Shown here one piece after another: positions 47,296 to 57,960 of a stretch of 64,000 nucleotides of DNA (positions are counted from its first letter, which is position 1; every line of letters starts with the position of its first letter). Origin of the DNA: Hippophae tibetana (taxonomy: Eukaryota; Streptophyta; Magnoliopsida; Rosales; Elaeagnaceae); NCBI GenBank assembly GCA_037013495.1, contig CM072806.1, forward strand, positions 17,219,001 through 17,283,000. Reading direction: 5' to 3'. The notes below the pieces were generated by a model. It was not told the origin of the DNA. It did not search any database and saw only the letters and a list, made by a program, of their open reading frames with translations. The position numbers were made by a program, and so were the translations under genes.

Positions 47296-49068
47296 TGATG
47301 AGTGCTCAAAAAACACTAAAATTACCATGATTTTAAGCACATTAATTGATTAAAAATATATATATTTATATGTTTTATCATATATTTATATAAATTTGTC
47401 TTTTTCGGAATCATGGGTATTTTTATTGTTTTTCAGGTATTTTGGCTTAAAAGCGTAACTTAAAGACTCAAAGAGGAATACTGGAAGCAATACATCACAA
47501 ATATATTAATAAATAAATGGGGAAATGTCAACAAATATGGAAAAATTGGACAAAATGGGTCAAAAAAGTCAAAAAGGAGAAAATCGTGCCGCCCAACCGC
47601 GTCGAGCCCCGCGTGCAGCACCCCACGTCCGTGCCAAGCCGCGCGCACCCAGTCCCAGTTCGCGCGCAGTCGCCCCTATGACGTCATGCTGACGTCATCA
47701 ATGACCTCAGCAATTGCACTCCGCGTTTTCACATTTTTTTAACATTTGTTTACTCACTTTTTCTCCTCATCCTCACCTATAAATACCCCCTTTCTCTTCA
47801 CTTCTAAACACACCTCAAAACACATTCTTTTCTCTCTTTCTTTCTCTCTTTTCTTAGTTTTTAGTTTTTCTTAGTTTTTTAGCTTTTCTTAGTTAATTTC
47901 TCTTAGTTTTAGAGTTCTTCCCTTTTTGGGAAGAACTAGTTATGTTTTTGTAATTTATTAGCTTTTTGATTCAATAAATGGGAGTGCAAATTCCGCTTGG
48001 AGGTTTTCCAGCAACGGGAATAGCATTGAAGTTCTGTAAAGATTTTATTTTCTTTATAGTTATTTTTTATGCTTTATTCTTACATGTTATATTTAATTTG
48101 TCTATGATTAAATTTAACTCTGCTGACTGTTTATAAACATGATGTAATAATAATGTTGTTATGCTTGCGAAATATTAAATAGGTGAAAATCTCTAAAATG
48201 AATTGATTTTGTTTTTATTCAAGATTTTATATTAAGAATGTTAGAGAGAAATATATTATTTTTCATTACAAACTTAAACCTGAAAATTAGATTTTAAGGT
48301 TTAGTTATCCGGTTTGATTTAGAGTAGTGCTCTTTTATTTGTTGGTACAATCGCCCGGTAGTTAGAGTGAAGCTCTATTTCAAAAGTTTTTATAAGAATT
48401 ATTATCTGAAAATGTATTGACAACATGTTTTCGGTAGTGGTTTTAAAACTTGAAAGTTAGTACTCGGATAACTAAATTCTTAGGTTTAATTTGGACACCT
48501 TGAATAAAGTTTAAACTGTCTAACCCCACCAAATGTGACATTTAAATGGTTCATTTTCAATCTCTTAGAAAAAGAAATTAATTTAATTAAGCAAATTAGT
48601 TATCAACCCCACCCATAGGTGTTAATTAATTTGTTTAGTTAACAAAGAATATCTAACCCCACCAAAGGTGGTATTCATACAAAAAAGGGAGAATCAATAA
48701 ATATCAATTCATATCTTTAATAACCTAAATAATATGAGCAAGCATAATTAACTTAGTTATTATATACATAAATACTCTAACATTATAAAAGATAAAATTT
48801 TCATAAATGTTTATTGAATCTATGTTTAATTTTATGTAAGTAGATTAAAAATACAAAACCCCAAAATATCGTGACAGAATGTTTAGGATTTAATTTCGTT
48901 TTTAAAATTTTGAATAATAAATTAAAAACCACATACATTCCTTCCTTAGATCGACCTTGGGAGTATACTTATCATTTTCTTCGAAATGATTCGTGCACTT
49001 GCGAGAGTTTTATAAATATTAAAACCAAAGTATTGGCAAGAATCGAGGATGCCGGTTTTCGCTCATCA
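47296..49068 (+). repeat. Solo LTR B (1773 bp) of an Athila-like family
   Basis: It begins TGATGAGTGC and ends GCTCATCA, so the termini form a short inverted repeat (TGATGAG/CTCATCA). Flanks are GTGTA (47291-47295) and ATGTA (49069-49073), a target duplication with one mismatch. It interrupts copy C, whose sequence continues on both sides. The TATA box is at 47777-47785 (CTATAAATA), followed by a CT-rich leader. The 3' third has the GGGAGTATACTTATC to CGTGCACTTGCG block common to Athila/Tat LTRs. No internal element sequence accompanies it, so it is best explained by LTR-LTR recombination that removed the body. Confidence 0.75.
47679..47709 (+). promoter_or_regulatory. as-1-like double TGACGTCA element in solo LTR B
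   Basis: Two perfect TGACGTCA palindromes at 47679-47686 and 47690-47697 (start to start 11 bp) are followed by a weaker TGACCTCA at 47702-47709. They lie about 90 bp upstream of the TATA box, within a GC-rich island (47585-47715). Paired TGACG motifs with about this spacing are the known as-1/ocs type of binding site for TGA-class bZIP factors (established knowledge). Activity here is inferred. Confidence 0.6.
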
Positions 49069-50410
49069 ATGTAGCATCAAAATATTGTGTGCCACGGCAC
49101 AAGATGCTTGAAATGAGTACAATGCATGCAAAAATTACACGGATGATGTGGCATGGACTAATGTGTGCTGCAACACCAACCCATTTGAGCTAATTTATTA
49201 AACCTATAAATAGAATCCCTATTCCAATGTATCAATCATCCTTAGTAATCCATTTCCATTCATCTCTTCTTTGTCTATTTAGTTTCTAGTTTTTATTTTA
49301 TTAATTTAAAGTTCTTCTCTCATTTGAGAGTTGAATAAATTTAGTTTATGTAATAGTTGTAGACCCAATTCAACAAAATTTGGCATTTCTTATGAAGATT
49401 TTTTAGAAGTCATTCAAGATGATTATATTGAGGAATATTTTTGTATTCTTTTGGTTTTTCTTTTTCTTTTATTTTCACATGCTATGTTTAAATTTTTTGA
49501 TCAATTATTAAATTAAGCATAGATGATTGAAATTATAATGAGATATTAGTAAAATTGTTATGCTTGTAAAAGATTCACAAGTAATTGTTTTTATAAAATT
49601 ATTATTTTTTATTCAAGAATTCTAAGTTTAATTCAAAGAATATAGTGATGTCAGAATTTTCATTATAAACTTAAAATATGATAGTTAGATTTAAGATTTT
49701 ATTATCTGAATTTGATTTAGAGTACTAATCTTTTATCAGTGATTTGATTCACATATGTAATTGGAGTATAAACACCATTTCAAAGATTTTTATAAGTATT
49801 ATTATTTAAGGATATATTGATGACATATATTTTGTAGTATTTTTAAAATGTGAAGTCATTTATGAGATAGTTAAATTCTTAAACCTAATTTTGACACTTT
49901 CAATGAAGTTTAAACTGTTAGGCTCCATCTAAGGAAGACAATTAAATGGTTCATTAATTTCTTAGAAAAAAGTAGAATTTCGGCCTCACTTAAGGATTTT
50001 AATTGGTTTATTATTAATAATGAGAATGATTCATACCCTTGGATATTATCATTCAAAAAATGGTGAATCAATAATCCTAGTTCAAATATTTAATAATCTA
50101 TTTAATATTGATCAAACACAATCAACTAGCTAATATATTCTATAAATTCTTCATAGCATGATAAGTGTTTAAATACCTAAATGTTTATTAACTCTATTTA
50201 TTTTATGTCATTAGATTAAAATATCAAAACCAAATTTTTGTGACAAAATATTTAGGTTTTATTTTCGTTCTTAAGAATTTTTTTAATAGTTTAAAAACCA
50301 CACGATTCCTTTTAGACCTTGTGAGTATATATATGATTTTCTATAAGTTATTTATGCACTTGTGAACATTTTATAGATTGTACAAAATTTTAAAATCAAA
50401 TTACTGTGTA

Positions 50411-51570
50411 TTAATATGTTCCAAAAAAGAGCATATTGTATGAATCATGCAATTCATCTTGTTCATCATTACCATAATCATCCTTAGTTGTCACCTTTTG
50501 AAAATCTGAGGTAGTAGTCGGAGGATCAATGATACTACTAGATACAAAAAAGACCAAAAAACTTGTGTCATCCTCACCATCACTTATGGTACTGTCAAAA
50601 ATAATAACCTCAGCTTTCATACCACACTTATTCGTACAATTTTGTTTCTAAATACACTTTGCAGCAATGTGACCTAGCTTCCCACATTCGAAGCATGTGA
50701 TTGTATTCAAGTGTCCTTTGCTCAGCTTCTTAGATTCATTTCTTGAGTCTTCATCAAGTTTATAGATTTTGAGGCTTTTGAACTTGAAGTATCTTTTACA
50801 ATAATTCCATATGAAGTCTTGTTCTTTCTAATGAAAATGGTGAATCTGTAGGCAACAAAGGCCATTTCCTTCTCATCTAGATCATAATCATCATTACCAC
50901 CACATGTGGTACACACATCTTTGGTCATTTCACTTCCTTTGGTTATCTTGAAAGCTAAGCTTTGTCCTTTCTTAGAAGAAATTTTCTCTTTCCTTGGAAA
51001 TAGATTATTTAGCTCAAAGACTTGGATGTCACAACGTAGCTCGTTCATAGTAAGCTCACCTGGTTTGTGCATTGAATCAAGCATTGTAACTTCAACGTGA
51101 AACCTATAAGGTAGACTGGCAATTATCTTTTCGATTTTTTTTCATCACTAATGGGTCTACCCATGTTGTATGAGCAATTGATAATGTTGGATAACCATGT
51201 ATAAAAGTTTTTGAAAGTCTCTTCTTCATACATAATGCCCAATTCAAAGTCTCTATTCAACTTTAGCACTTTAGACCTCTTAACTACAGACGTACCTTTA
51301 TGAGTTGTCTCAAGAATATACCATTTTGAAGTTGTATAACTCTAAATCCTTTTATATTCATTAGGTGTCACAACCTTGATGATAGCATATAAATTATTAC
51401 TATTCCATTCGAATCCTTAGATTCTTCCGTAGTCTATTCAATTATTGGTTTTGAAATTATAGTATTATTGGAAAGAGTTTTGGTGAGATGACTACATCCA
51501 TTTTCAATAAGGAACTATACACGATCTTCTTAGGACCACAAGAAAGCCCTTATTTGTGATTTCCAATAGG
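50411..51570 (-). pseudogene. Second SIRE/Maximus-like copia gag remnant
   Basis: On -, from right to left: an N-terminal gag text with many stops (51570-51130; for example FIHGYPTLSIAH in a shifted frame), an open stretch 51084-50722 (PGELTMNELRCDIQVFELNN, then DLDEKEMAFVAYRFTIFIRKN), and an intact CCHC knuckle CFECGKLGHIAAKC at about 50695-50654. The order LTMNELRxxLxxxE, then DE-xALxxRRFxxFLRK, then CCHC is typical of copia gag of the SIRE and related branches. It is a separate copy from the one at 38.0-39.6 kb because both contain the equivalent gag core. Confidence 0.75.
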
Positions 51571-52189
51571 CCTCGTTTAGTCCATTGAAAAATGAAAATT
51601 TACCTACATTACCTTTTTGTGAAAAGTGAGTTAATAAAATTTACACTAGAGCACTTAAGCCCAAAAAGGAGCACCAACGTTGATATCCATTGAAAGTCTA
51701 TTACCTGATAGGGTAAGAGTAAGGAGATACAAACTCCTTAAAGACTCAACTCTCACTCACTCAAATAAGAAAGTTAACGCTTATACAGTTCACACAATAG
51801 GAATAAAAAATATATATATCAAAAAGTAGATAATTTATAACAATATATATTAAACTAAAATCAAGTTTCACTACCAAATATATTGATATTTTGGAAAATC
51901 TGTGACCATATGTCTTTAATTTTTACTATCTTACACCATAAATTATTAAACATTTGTAATTCTCATTTTTTTCAATTTTCACAAAAATTTTAAAAGTAAG
52001 CCTTTTTTTTAATTGTAAAATTTAAAAACCAAGCTAGAAAGTACATCGTTACCATTTGTTACAAAGGAAGGTAGATACTCTCGAAGGTGTGACTTAAAAC
52101 CCTATGCCCCCTATTCTCAAATCTCGCTCCATAACTGATAACCTATTTGAACTCAGAGAAAAGAGTTCTCAGATGTATGGAGCATTACA
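51571..52189. other. Spacer left of the CTU2 pseudogene
   Basis: No coding domain. The final 100 bp could be the 5' flank of the CTU2 copy; no TATA box stands out. Confidence 0.45.
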
Positions 52190-53535
52190 ATGAAATGCAA
52201 TTCTTCAGGGTACCAATCAAATTGCAACAAAGATGAAAGAGACGAAAAACAAGTCAAAGCAATAAATCCAACCTCAAAGACCAAACCAGTAACCTCAACT
52301 ACTCGCAATGGAAAACCATAATCACAATCTATGCCTTAAGTGCAAATCATAACTAACCATATCTTCAGGTGATAATGGGATCGGTGATGATGCTCACTTT
52401 TTTGAAGGTTGCTTTCGGAGCAATCTGTTTGAGAAGTTCAGGTTGGCAGTTCCTCGCACACGATGATAACTCCAACTGATAAAGTCCTTGTTGATTTTTC
52501 TGGTGGTCCTTGTTCTAGGTCCTTCTCTCTCTGTAGCTCCTTTTGATTTGATTTTTTGGAAAAATTGTTCCAGTATGTGCTGGGTTGATATGAATGAGAG
52601 AAAAATATTTTGGTAATTATTTTATGTTTTTCTTACGTCTAAGCTCGTTTGTTAACTAGAAGCTAAGTAATAATTTTATTAGGACTTGTCTGAGCTTTGA
52701 ATTGGATATGTCTGTTAGTATATGTATGATGTGTACTTAGTTATGGTAGATATTGAAGAAAACGAGCTGGTTTTAGTGTTTAAATTTTCACTATTTATTT
52801 GAATCATTTGAGAAGTTTGTTCGTATTATTAATATTATTGCCCTATTAATAACATTGGTAACTAAAATTGTTTATTTAAGCGATTATGGGTGTTTCTTAT
52901 TGAAAGGGAAAAGGGGGGAATAGGTACTTCTTTCTTATCAGAGGGCTCTGCTTATTGGATTTGTTACAATTTTGAGATGGGTTACTATTTTATTGTTCGA
53001 GTTTATACTATAAGAGGCTTTGAATGTTTGTTCATTGCAGGGTTGCGTTACAGTTTGTGCATGAGATGCAACAGAAAGCACAAAAGAACTTTGATTCGAG
53101 TAGGGATAAATCATTGCTAGTTTTTGGTGTTCGAGTTGCATTTATAGTGTGCCTTCTCATGAAGCTTACCAGGACATCAAAACGATCGTGTCAAATCTGA
53201 GCCCACCAACAAAAGAATTATACACTGTTCCTATTGAAGGTATGTTTTCTTCCAAGTCCATTGATGGAAAGGAAAGATTGAGAAAGTTGCTAGATGCTGT
53301 TAGTAATGCCACTGGTAAAGAAGATCTTTTGGTACATCTATGGATGCTTTCCTTGCAAAAGGTTTGCCCAGAAAACCAATGTTTATATAGAAGTATACAA
53401 CAAAGGCTTAGGGAACCTATTGTTCATAACGTATCGTTTCTATTGCAGATTGAAGCAGAAAATGGATACAACAAACTTATACTTGGATTGTGCACATCGA
53501 GGATTGCTTCTCATGTCATTTCTGCCCTAGTGAAG
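52190..53535 (+). pseudogene. CTU2: CTU2 (cytoplasmic tRNA 2-thiolation protein 2) pseudogene, 3'-truncated
   Basis: CTU2 works with CTU1 to thiolate wobble U34 of cytosolic tRNAs for Lys, Gln and Glu, using URM1-delivered sulfur (family knowledge). Exon 1, 52190-52518, starts MKCNSSGYQSNCNKDE and later shows FEGCFRSNLFEKFRLAV and TPTDKVLVDFSGGPCSR in another frame. The intron is 52519-53040. Exon 2, 53041-53361, reads VALQFVHEMQQKAQKNFDSS, then VPSHE, IKTIVSNLSPP and LRKLLDAVSNATGKEDLL, ending SLQK. The intron 53362-53448 is GT...AG. Exon 3, 53449-53535, reads IEAENGYNKLIL followed by CTSRIASHVISALVK, then a donor GT. Exon 1 has in-frame stops and at least one frameshift, and exon 2 has a frameshift near 53145. 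The rest of the protein, normally well over half, is absent downstream. Splice sites are kept, so this is a segmental copy and not a retrocopy. Confidence 0.85.
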
Positions 53536-54485
53536 GTTATTTTCTAAATTCATTTCAGTTTATGTTCAATTCTTTCCACCCAAAAATATATCCTTGATCC
53601 TCTCTGTCAATATGTAGATTATTTTGGGTGGAAGCATTGTATTTTAATATTATCTTTGACATTAATAAAAGAAAGCATATGTGGACTATTAAATGTTGGC
53701 AATGCATTCACACACCAAATTTATAGTGTTCTTTTCAAGAATCAAGTATTATTTGCCGTTAAAGGTTACGACAATTGGCTAGTAGAAAAAATAAATTACT
53801 TGGTCTTTGTAGCTGAAACATGAAATAGACTATTGGCTATTGGTGATCAGCGATTCAAGACAAATTTCATAAAAGGTATATGATTAACATTTCATGAAGC
53901 TTCTACTTCATTGCTTAATTTTTTTTGTTCTGAAATCATTTTCCCTTTGATTTTTTTGACCATTTTAGTATTCTTTCATCTCTGTCAATGACATCAGTCC
54001 TTGCCCATCCATGGCATATATATTACCACTTGATTTGATCCCAGAGCCATTTGTGTATATAATCTATCTTAGTTAAGGAAACTAGTTATGTTGCTGATGA
54101 TCTTTGTAGATTCTCATCTCCAACCACTTTCAATGTTTTAAGTATTTCTCCAACTTGAATTAGTGAAAAAGTACAAAAATCATATATCAACTTAATTTCT
54201 TTCCTTCATACCTTTGAAGTAGGATTGATAGAGTTTGATACTATAATCTTAGCACTTTTTAGTTGGTTAACAAGATTGAATATTGTAACTATTTTTTGAT
54301 TTAGAGATTTAGTGAAAGAGAACATGTTAGCTAGAATGATGATCTGAACTAGAAAACTGATTTTGCTTGTTGTGCAGCTTTTAATGTATTTGCTTTTGCT
54401 TCTCGTCTTTCACTGGACTAAGGTAAGCAATGGAAATAGGTTTCTTAAGTCTCATATTATATATATATATATATAATACATGCAC
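53536..54485. other. Former intron / flank of the CTU2 copy, then repeats
   Basis: No further CTU2 exon was recognised after the donor at 53536. The sequence is intron-like (T-rich with stop codons in all frames). A TA microsatellite lies at about 54460-54478. Confidence 0.5.
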
Positions 54486-54493
54486 TAGTTAAA

Positions 54494-54638
54494 CTTAAAT
54501 ATGTCAAAGTATAACTTTTCAATTTAAGTTAACCATCTTAAATATGTCAAACTATAACCTTTTAATTTAAGTTAACCATCTCGACCAAATCTTAGTTTTA
54601 AATTTTAAACTTAAATATGTCAAACTATAACTTTTCAA
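54494..54638. repeat. 43-bp tandem duplication with a displaced third copy
   Basis: CTTAAATATGTCAAAGTATA and the following ~23 bases occur at 54494 and 54537, and a third, partial copy starts at 54610 after a 30-bp interruption. Confidence 0.8.
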
Positions 54639-54989
54639 CATCATCACCTTTATTATTGCATTTTTTGAGGACTCAATCAATCAAGTATTGGTTCAATTGA
54701 TAAGTATGTGATATATCGATCAAACTTCACTCGAACATAGATCAACCTATGGTACGTAGATCAATTGATCTCTACTCAAACATCGATAGAGTATTCTTAA
54801 GTTATGTCTCATCATTGCTAGATTGATTAAGAAAGGGTTCAATTGATCAATGTGCCATTAGATAGAATGATAAGGGTCTCGGTTGATCGAGAGTGTATTT
54901 TTATTTTAAGAATGTCCATTTTAATTTGAACCAAATTGTGTAAATTATTAAAACATTTGTTCTTAAATAAGTATTTGTAATTATTCAAA

Positions 54990-55848
54990 AAGTAGGAATG
55001 TCATTTAACATTGTAAAAGGATTAATGTTTCAACTTTTCTGTATAAAAGGACTTTCCCCCTTACTATAAAAAATACACAATTTTCTCAATTCTTTCTCTC
55101 TCTAGTTTTTTTTAAGTTTTTAGTTTTAAAGTTCTTCTCTTTTTGAGAAAAAACTAGCTATAATTTTATACATTTTTAGTTTTTAATACAATAAATAGAA
55201 ATGAAAATCCGTTTGGAGGTTTTCTAACAACATAATTAGTATCAAAGTTTTGTAAAGATTATTTTAAGGTATAATTTTAAAATGAATTATTTACAATTTT
55301 TTTTTATGTTTTATGTTTAATTTGTTTTTAATTAAATTTAACATGATTGGTTGTTTGTAAATATGATATAATAATAGCGTTGTTATGGTTTGGAAATACT
55401 AAATATGTAAAAAATCTCTATGAAATAAATTGATTTTATTTTTATTAAATATTTTATATTAAGGATGTTAGAGAGAAATATAATATTTTTCATTACAAAC
55501 TTAAATTTGAAAATTAGATTTTAAGGTTTAATTATTCTATTTGATTTAGAGTAGTATTATTTTATTTGTTGGTACAATCGTTCGGTAATTAGAGTGACAC
55601 TCTATTTCAAAAGTTTTTATAAGAACTATTATTCGAAAATGTATTGATAACATATTTTTAGTAATAGTTTTAAAACTTGAAAGTTAGTACTCAGATAATT
55701 AAATTCTTAGGTTTAATTTGGACACCTTGAATAAAGTCCAAAATCTCTAATCCTACCAATTGTGGCATTCAAATGTTCATTTTCAATCTCTTAGAAAAAA
55801 GAAAATAATTTAATTAACCAAATTTGTTTTTGCCAAAAACATGATGAG
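54990..55848 (+). repeat. LTR copy D of the solo-LTR-B family, + orientation, truncated
   Basis: It starts near its TATA box (GTATAAAAGG at about 55030) and parallels 47815-48590 of copy B: shared words GTTCTTCTCTTTTTGAGAA, CCGTTTGGAGGTTTTC, TTAGAGAGAAATATA, GGTACAATCG, TTTGGACACCTTGAATAAAG. It ends abruptly at about 55848, where copy E begins in the opposite orientation. It lacks the terminal part with GTGCACTTGCG. Confidence 0.75.
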
Positions 55849-56900
55849 ACAAGACTAACAATATTGATCATATGGATACTTTGGTTTTATATTTGTAAAA
55901 CTCTCGCAAATGCATAAATCATTTTGTAGAAAAATAAGTATACTCTTAAAGTCAATCTAAGGAGGAATATATGTGGATTTTAATTTATTATTCAAATTTC
56001 AAAAAATGAAATTAAATCCTAAACATTCTGTCACGATATTTTGATTTTTGTTTCCTAATCTAATAACAAAAAAAAAACATTAGATATGATTCAATATACA
56101 ATAATGTAAATTTTTATTATTCATAACAGTGAAGTATTTATAGATATAATAATTAAGTTAATTATTCCTGCTTATGTTATTTAGATTATTAAAGATATAA
56201 ATTGATATTTGTTAATTTTCTCTGTTTGGTATGAAAGTATCACTAGGTAGGACCCAAATTATTTTGTTAATATTAATTAACTAATAATGTCTTTAGGTGA
56301 GACATATTAATTAATTAAATACTAAATTTTAGCTTTATTTTTAAGAAAATATCAAACCATCTAATAAAAGCTTTAGGTAGAGTCAATTAATTAGACTTTA
56401 TTCAAGGTTTTCAAATTAAACCTAAATTTTAATTATTCAAGTGCTAACTTTCAAGTTTTAAAATCATTACTAAAAATATGTTGTCAATATATTCTTGAAT
56501 AATAGTTCTTATAAAAGTTTTGAAATAGAGTTTTACTCTAACTACCAGACGATTGTACTAATAAATAAAATATAACTAGTTCTTCTTAAAAAGAGAATAA
56601 CTTTAAAACTAAAAACTTTTTAGAGAGAGAAAGAGTTGAGAAAATTGTGTGTTTTTTACAATTGAGGAAATGATCCTTTTATAGGCGAGGAAAATGCAAA
56701 AAAAAGGTGGAGAAATATTTCAAAACATGATTTTGGACACATTTTGACAATCATGCATATGCTAGGCGTACACGCAAGAATTCAGCGTGAATGGGTGATT
56801 ACGCGTGAAATTTTTGTGTTTTTGACATTTTTGACTCATTTTGTCCAATTTTTCTCACAACTATTTAGGTTTTTCGAGTCATAGTATATAGATTATACTA
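55849..56900 (-). repeat. LTR copy E of the solo-LTR-B family, - orientation, internally deleted
   Basis: Read on -, it begins in the GC-rich U3 part (TTGGACAAAATGAGTC at about 56850), passes a TATA-like CTATAAAAGG (about 56684) and a CT-rich leader, then jumps at about 56575 over roughly 430 bp of the B sequence, and continues to the closing block (CTTTAAGAGTATAC and ACTCTCGC near 55900). Copies D and E meet head to head, forming a large inverted repeat centred near 55850. Confidence 0.75.
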
Positions 56901-57960
56901 TTCATTTTCCTCTCTTATATTCTTTTTTTCTTTCTCTTATATTCTTTTTTATAAGAGAATCTATTTTTTTAGAGAGTGCACACATGTACAGATTGTACAT
57001 TTTTTATATGGTAAGGTGAGTGGTTAATATTTGAATTTTTTTGTTTGTATTTGTATAGATAACCCTATATATATCTTTTTTTAATAGAAGTCATGCATGA
57101 ACGAAGAAAGACATATACTTTCAATTTCTACTTAAATCATTTAATCTAAGTAAATAAAAAATAAATATATAAGACTTCATTAAGATATAAAAATCCAGAC
57201 ATTCAATGTTAAATCCTATAGAGATCATCTAATAATTCTGAAAAAAATAAGAAAAATGTTTAGAGTAGAAAAAATAATATTTAGCACTCAGAATAAAAGA
57301 TAATGGGTTCAAAATATTTTTCACAAAGGTAGTCTCCACTATTTGATTCTTAACACCGATTTTAGGTTTAATATAATTTACACACCTTATCAAGAAATAC
57401 TAGTCATAACAAAGACTAACTAATTACCATATACTACACGATATGTTTTCAAAAATTAATCTAACAAAGCAAAAGACTTAACTATTTACTTAAATTTGAT
57501 TTAAATAAATGATAAATTTTGTGAGAATTTTTTTAAAACTAATCCTAACATTCTAAAAATTACTAAACGACATAAAATCAAACATAATAAAAATGAAAAT
57601 ATGAATATAAAAATTTTAAAATTGTTAAATTTTTTGAAATTAAGCATGATAACTTACATTATCCTCAATGTAACAATTGTAAAATAAAGATAAAGCTAAA
57701 AAGGGAAAAAAATTACCTATTTCTTGAGAATGTGCAAGTAGTGATGAAGAAATATAGGTGCATCCATCATGTTTATCTTTAAAGTTCAGACAAACAGATT
57801 GCTGTGAACTTCTAATATCTCAACAAATATTTTTAGTTTTAACAATTCTAAAATTATTTACATACAATTAAACTAAAATAAACAAAATAAATCAAATAAA
57901 TAAAATAAAATTACCTAAAATGATGGTTGCCTCTCATCGAGCACTTAGTTTAAAGTCTTA
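56901..57960 (-). mobile_element. 3' untranslated region of the element that carries LTR copy E
   Basis: On -, 57945-57915 reads CTTTAAACTAAGTGC followed by GAGAGGCAACC, and 57685-57655 reads ACATTGAGGATAATGTAAG. These are the same two landmarks that follow pol in the element at 3.15-3.39 kb. The stretch 57365-57065 matches 45640-45930 in reverse complement. Order and orientation show that this is the tail of an Athila-like element ending in copy E. Pol is not recognisable to the right. Confidence 0.6.

Larger units (their letters stand above)
46946..50415 (+). repeat. LTR copy C of the Athila-like family, split by solo LTR B
   Basis: The left part, 46946-47295, starts with TGCTATAAGTGCTC and matches the opening of copy B (TGATGAGTGCTC; later ATCATGGGTAT / TATTTTAGCTTAA-like text). 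It is interrupted at 47296 by copy B and resumes at 49069 with GTAGCATCAAAATATTG. The TATA box (CCTATAAATAG) is at about 49204. The remainder, 49230-50410, aligns with copy A. The end is degenerate. With A as the left LTR it frames an element of about 11 kb, including the nested insertion. Confidence 0.65.

Noticed and set aside
49331..49516. 61-residue frame on +
   Set aside because: It lies within LTR copy C and its counterpart in copy A is not conserved as protein.
53294..53530. 78-residue frame on + overlapping the CTU2 copy
   Set aside because: Out-of-frame shadow of CTU2 exons 2 and 3 that also reads through the 87-bp intron.
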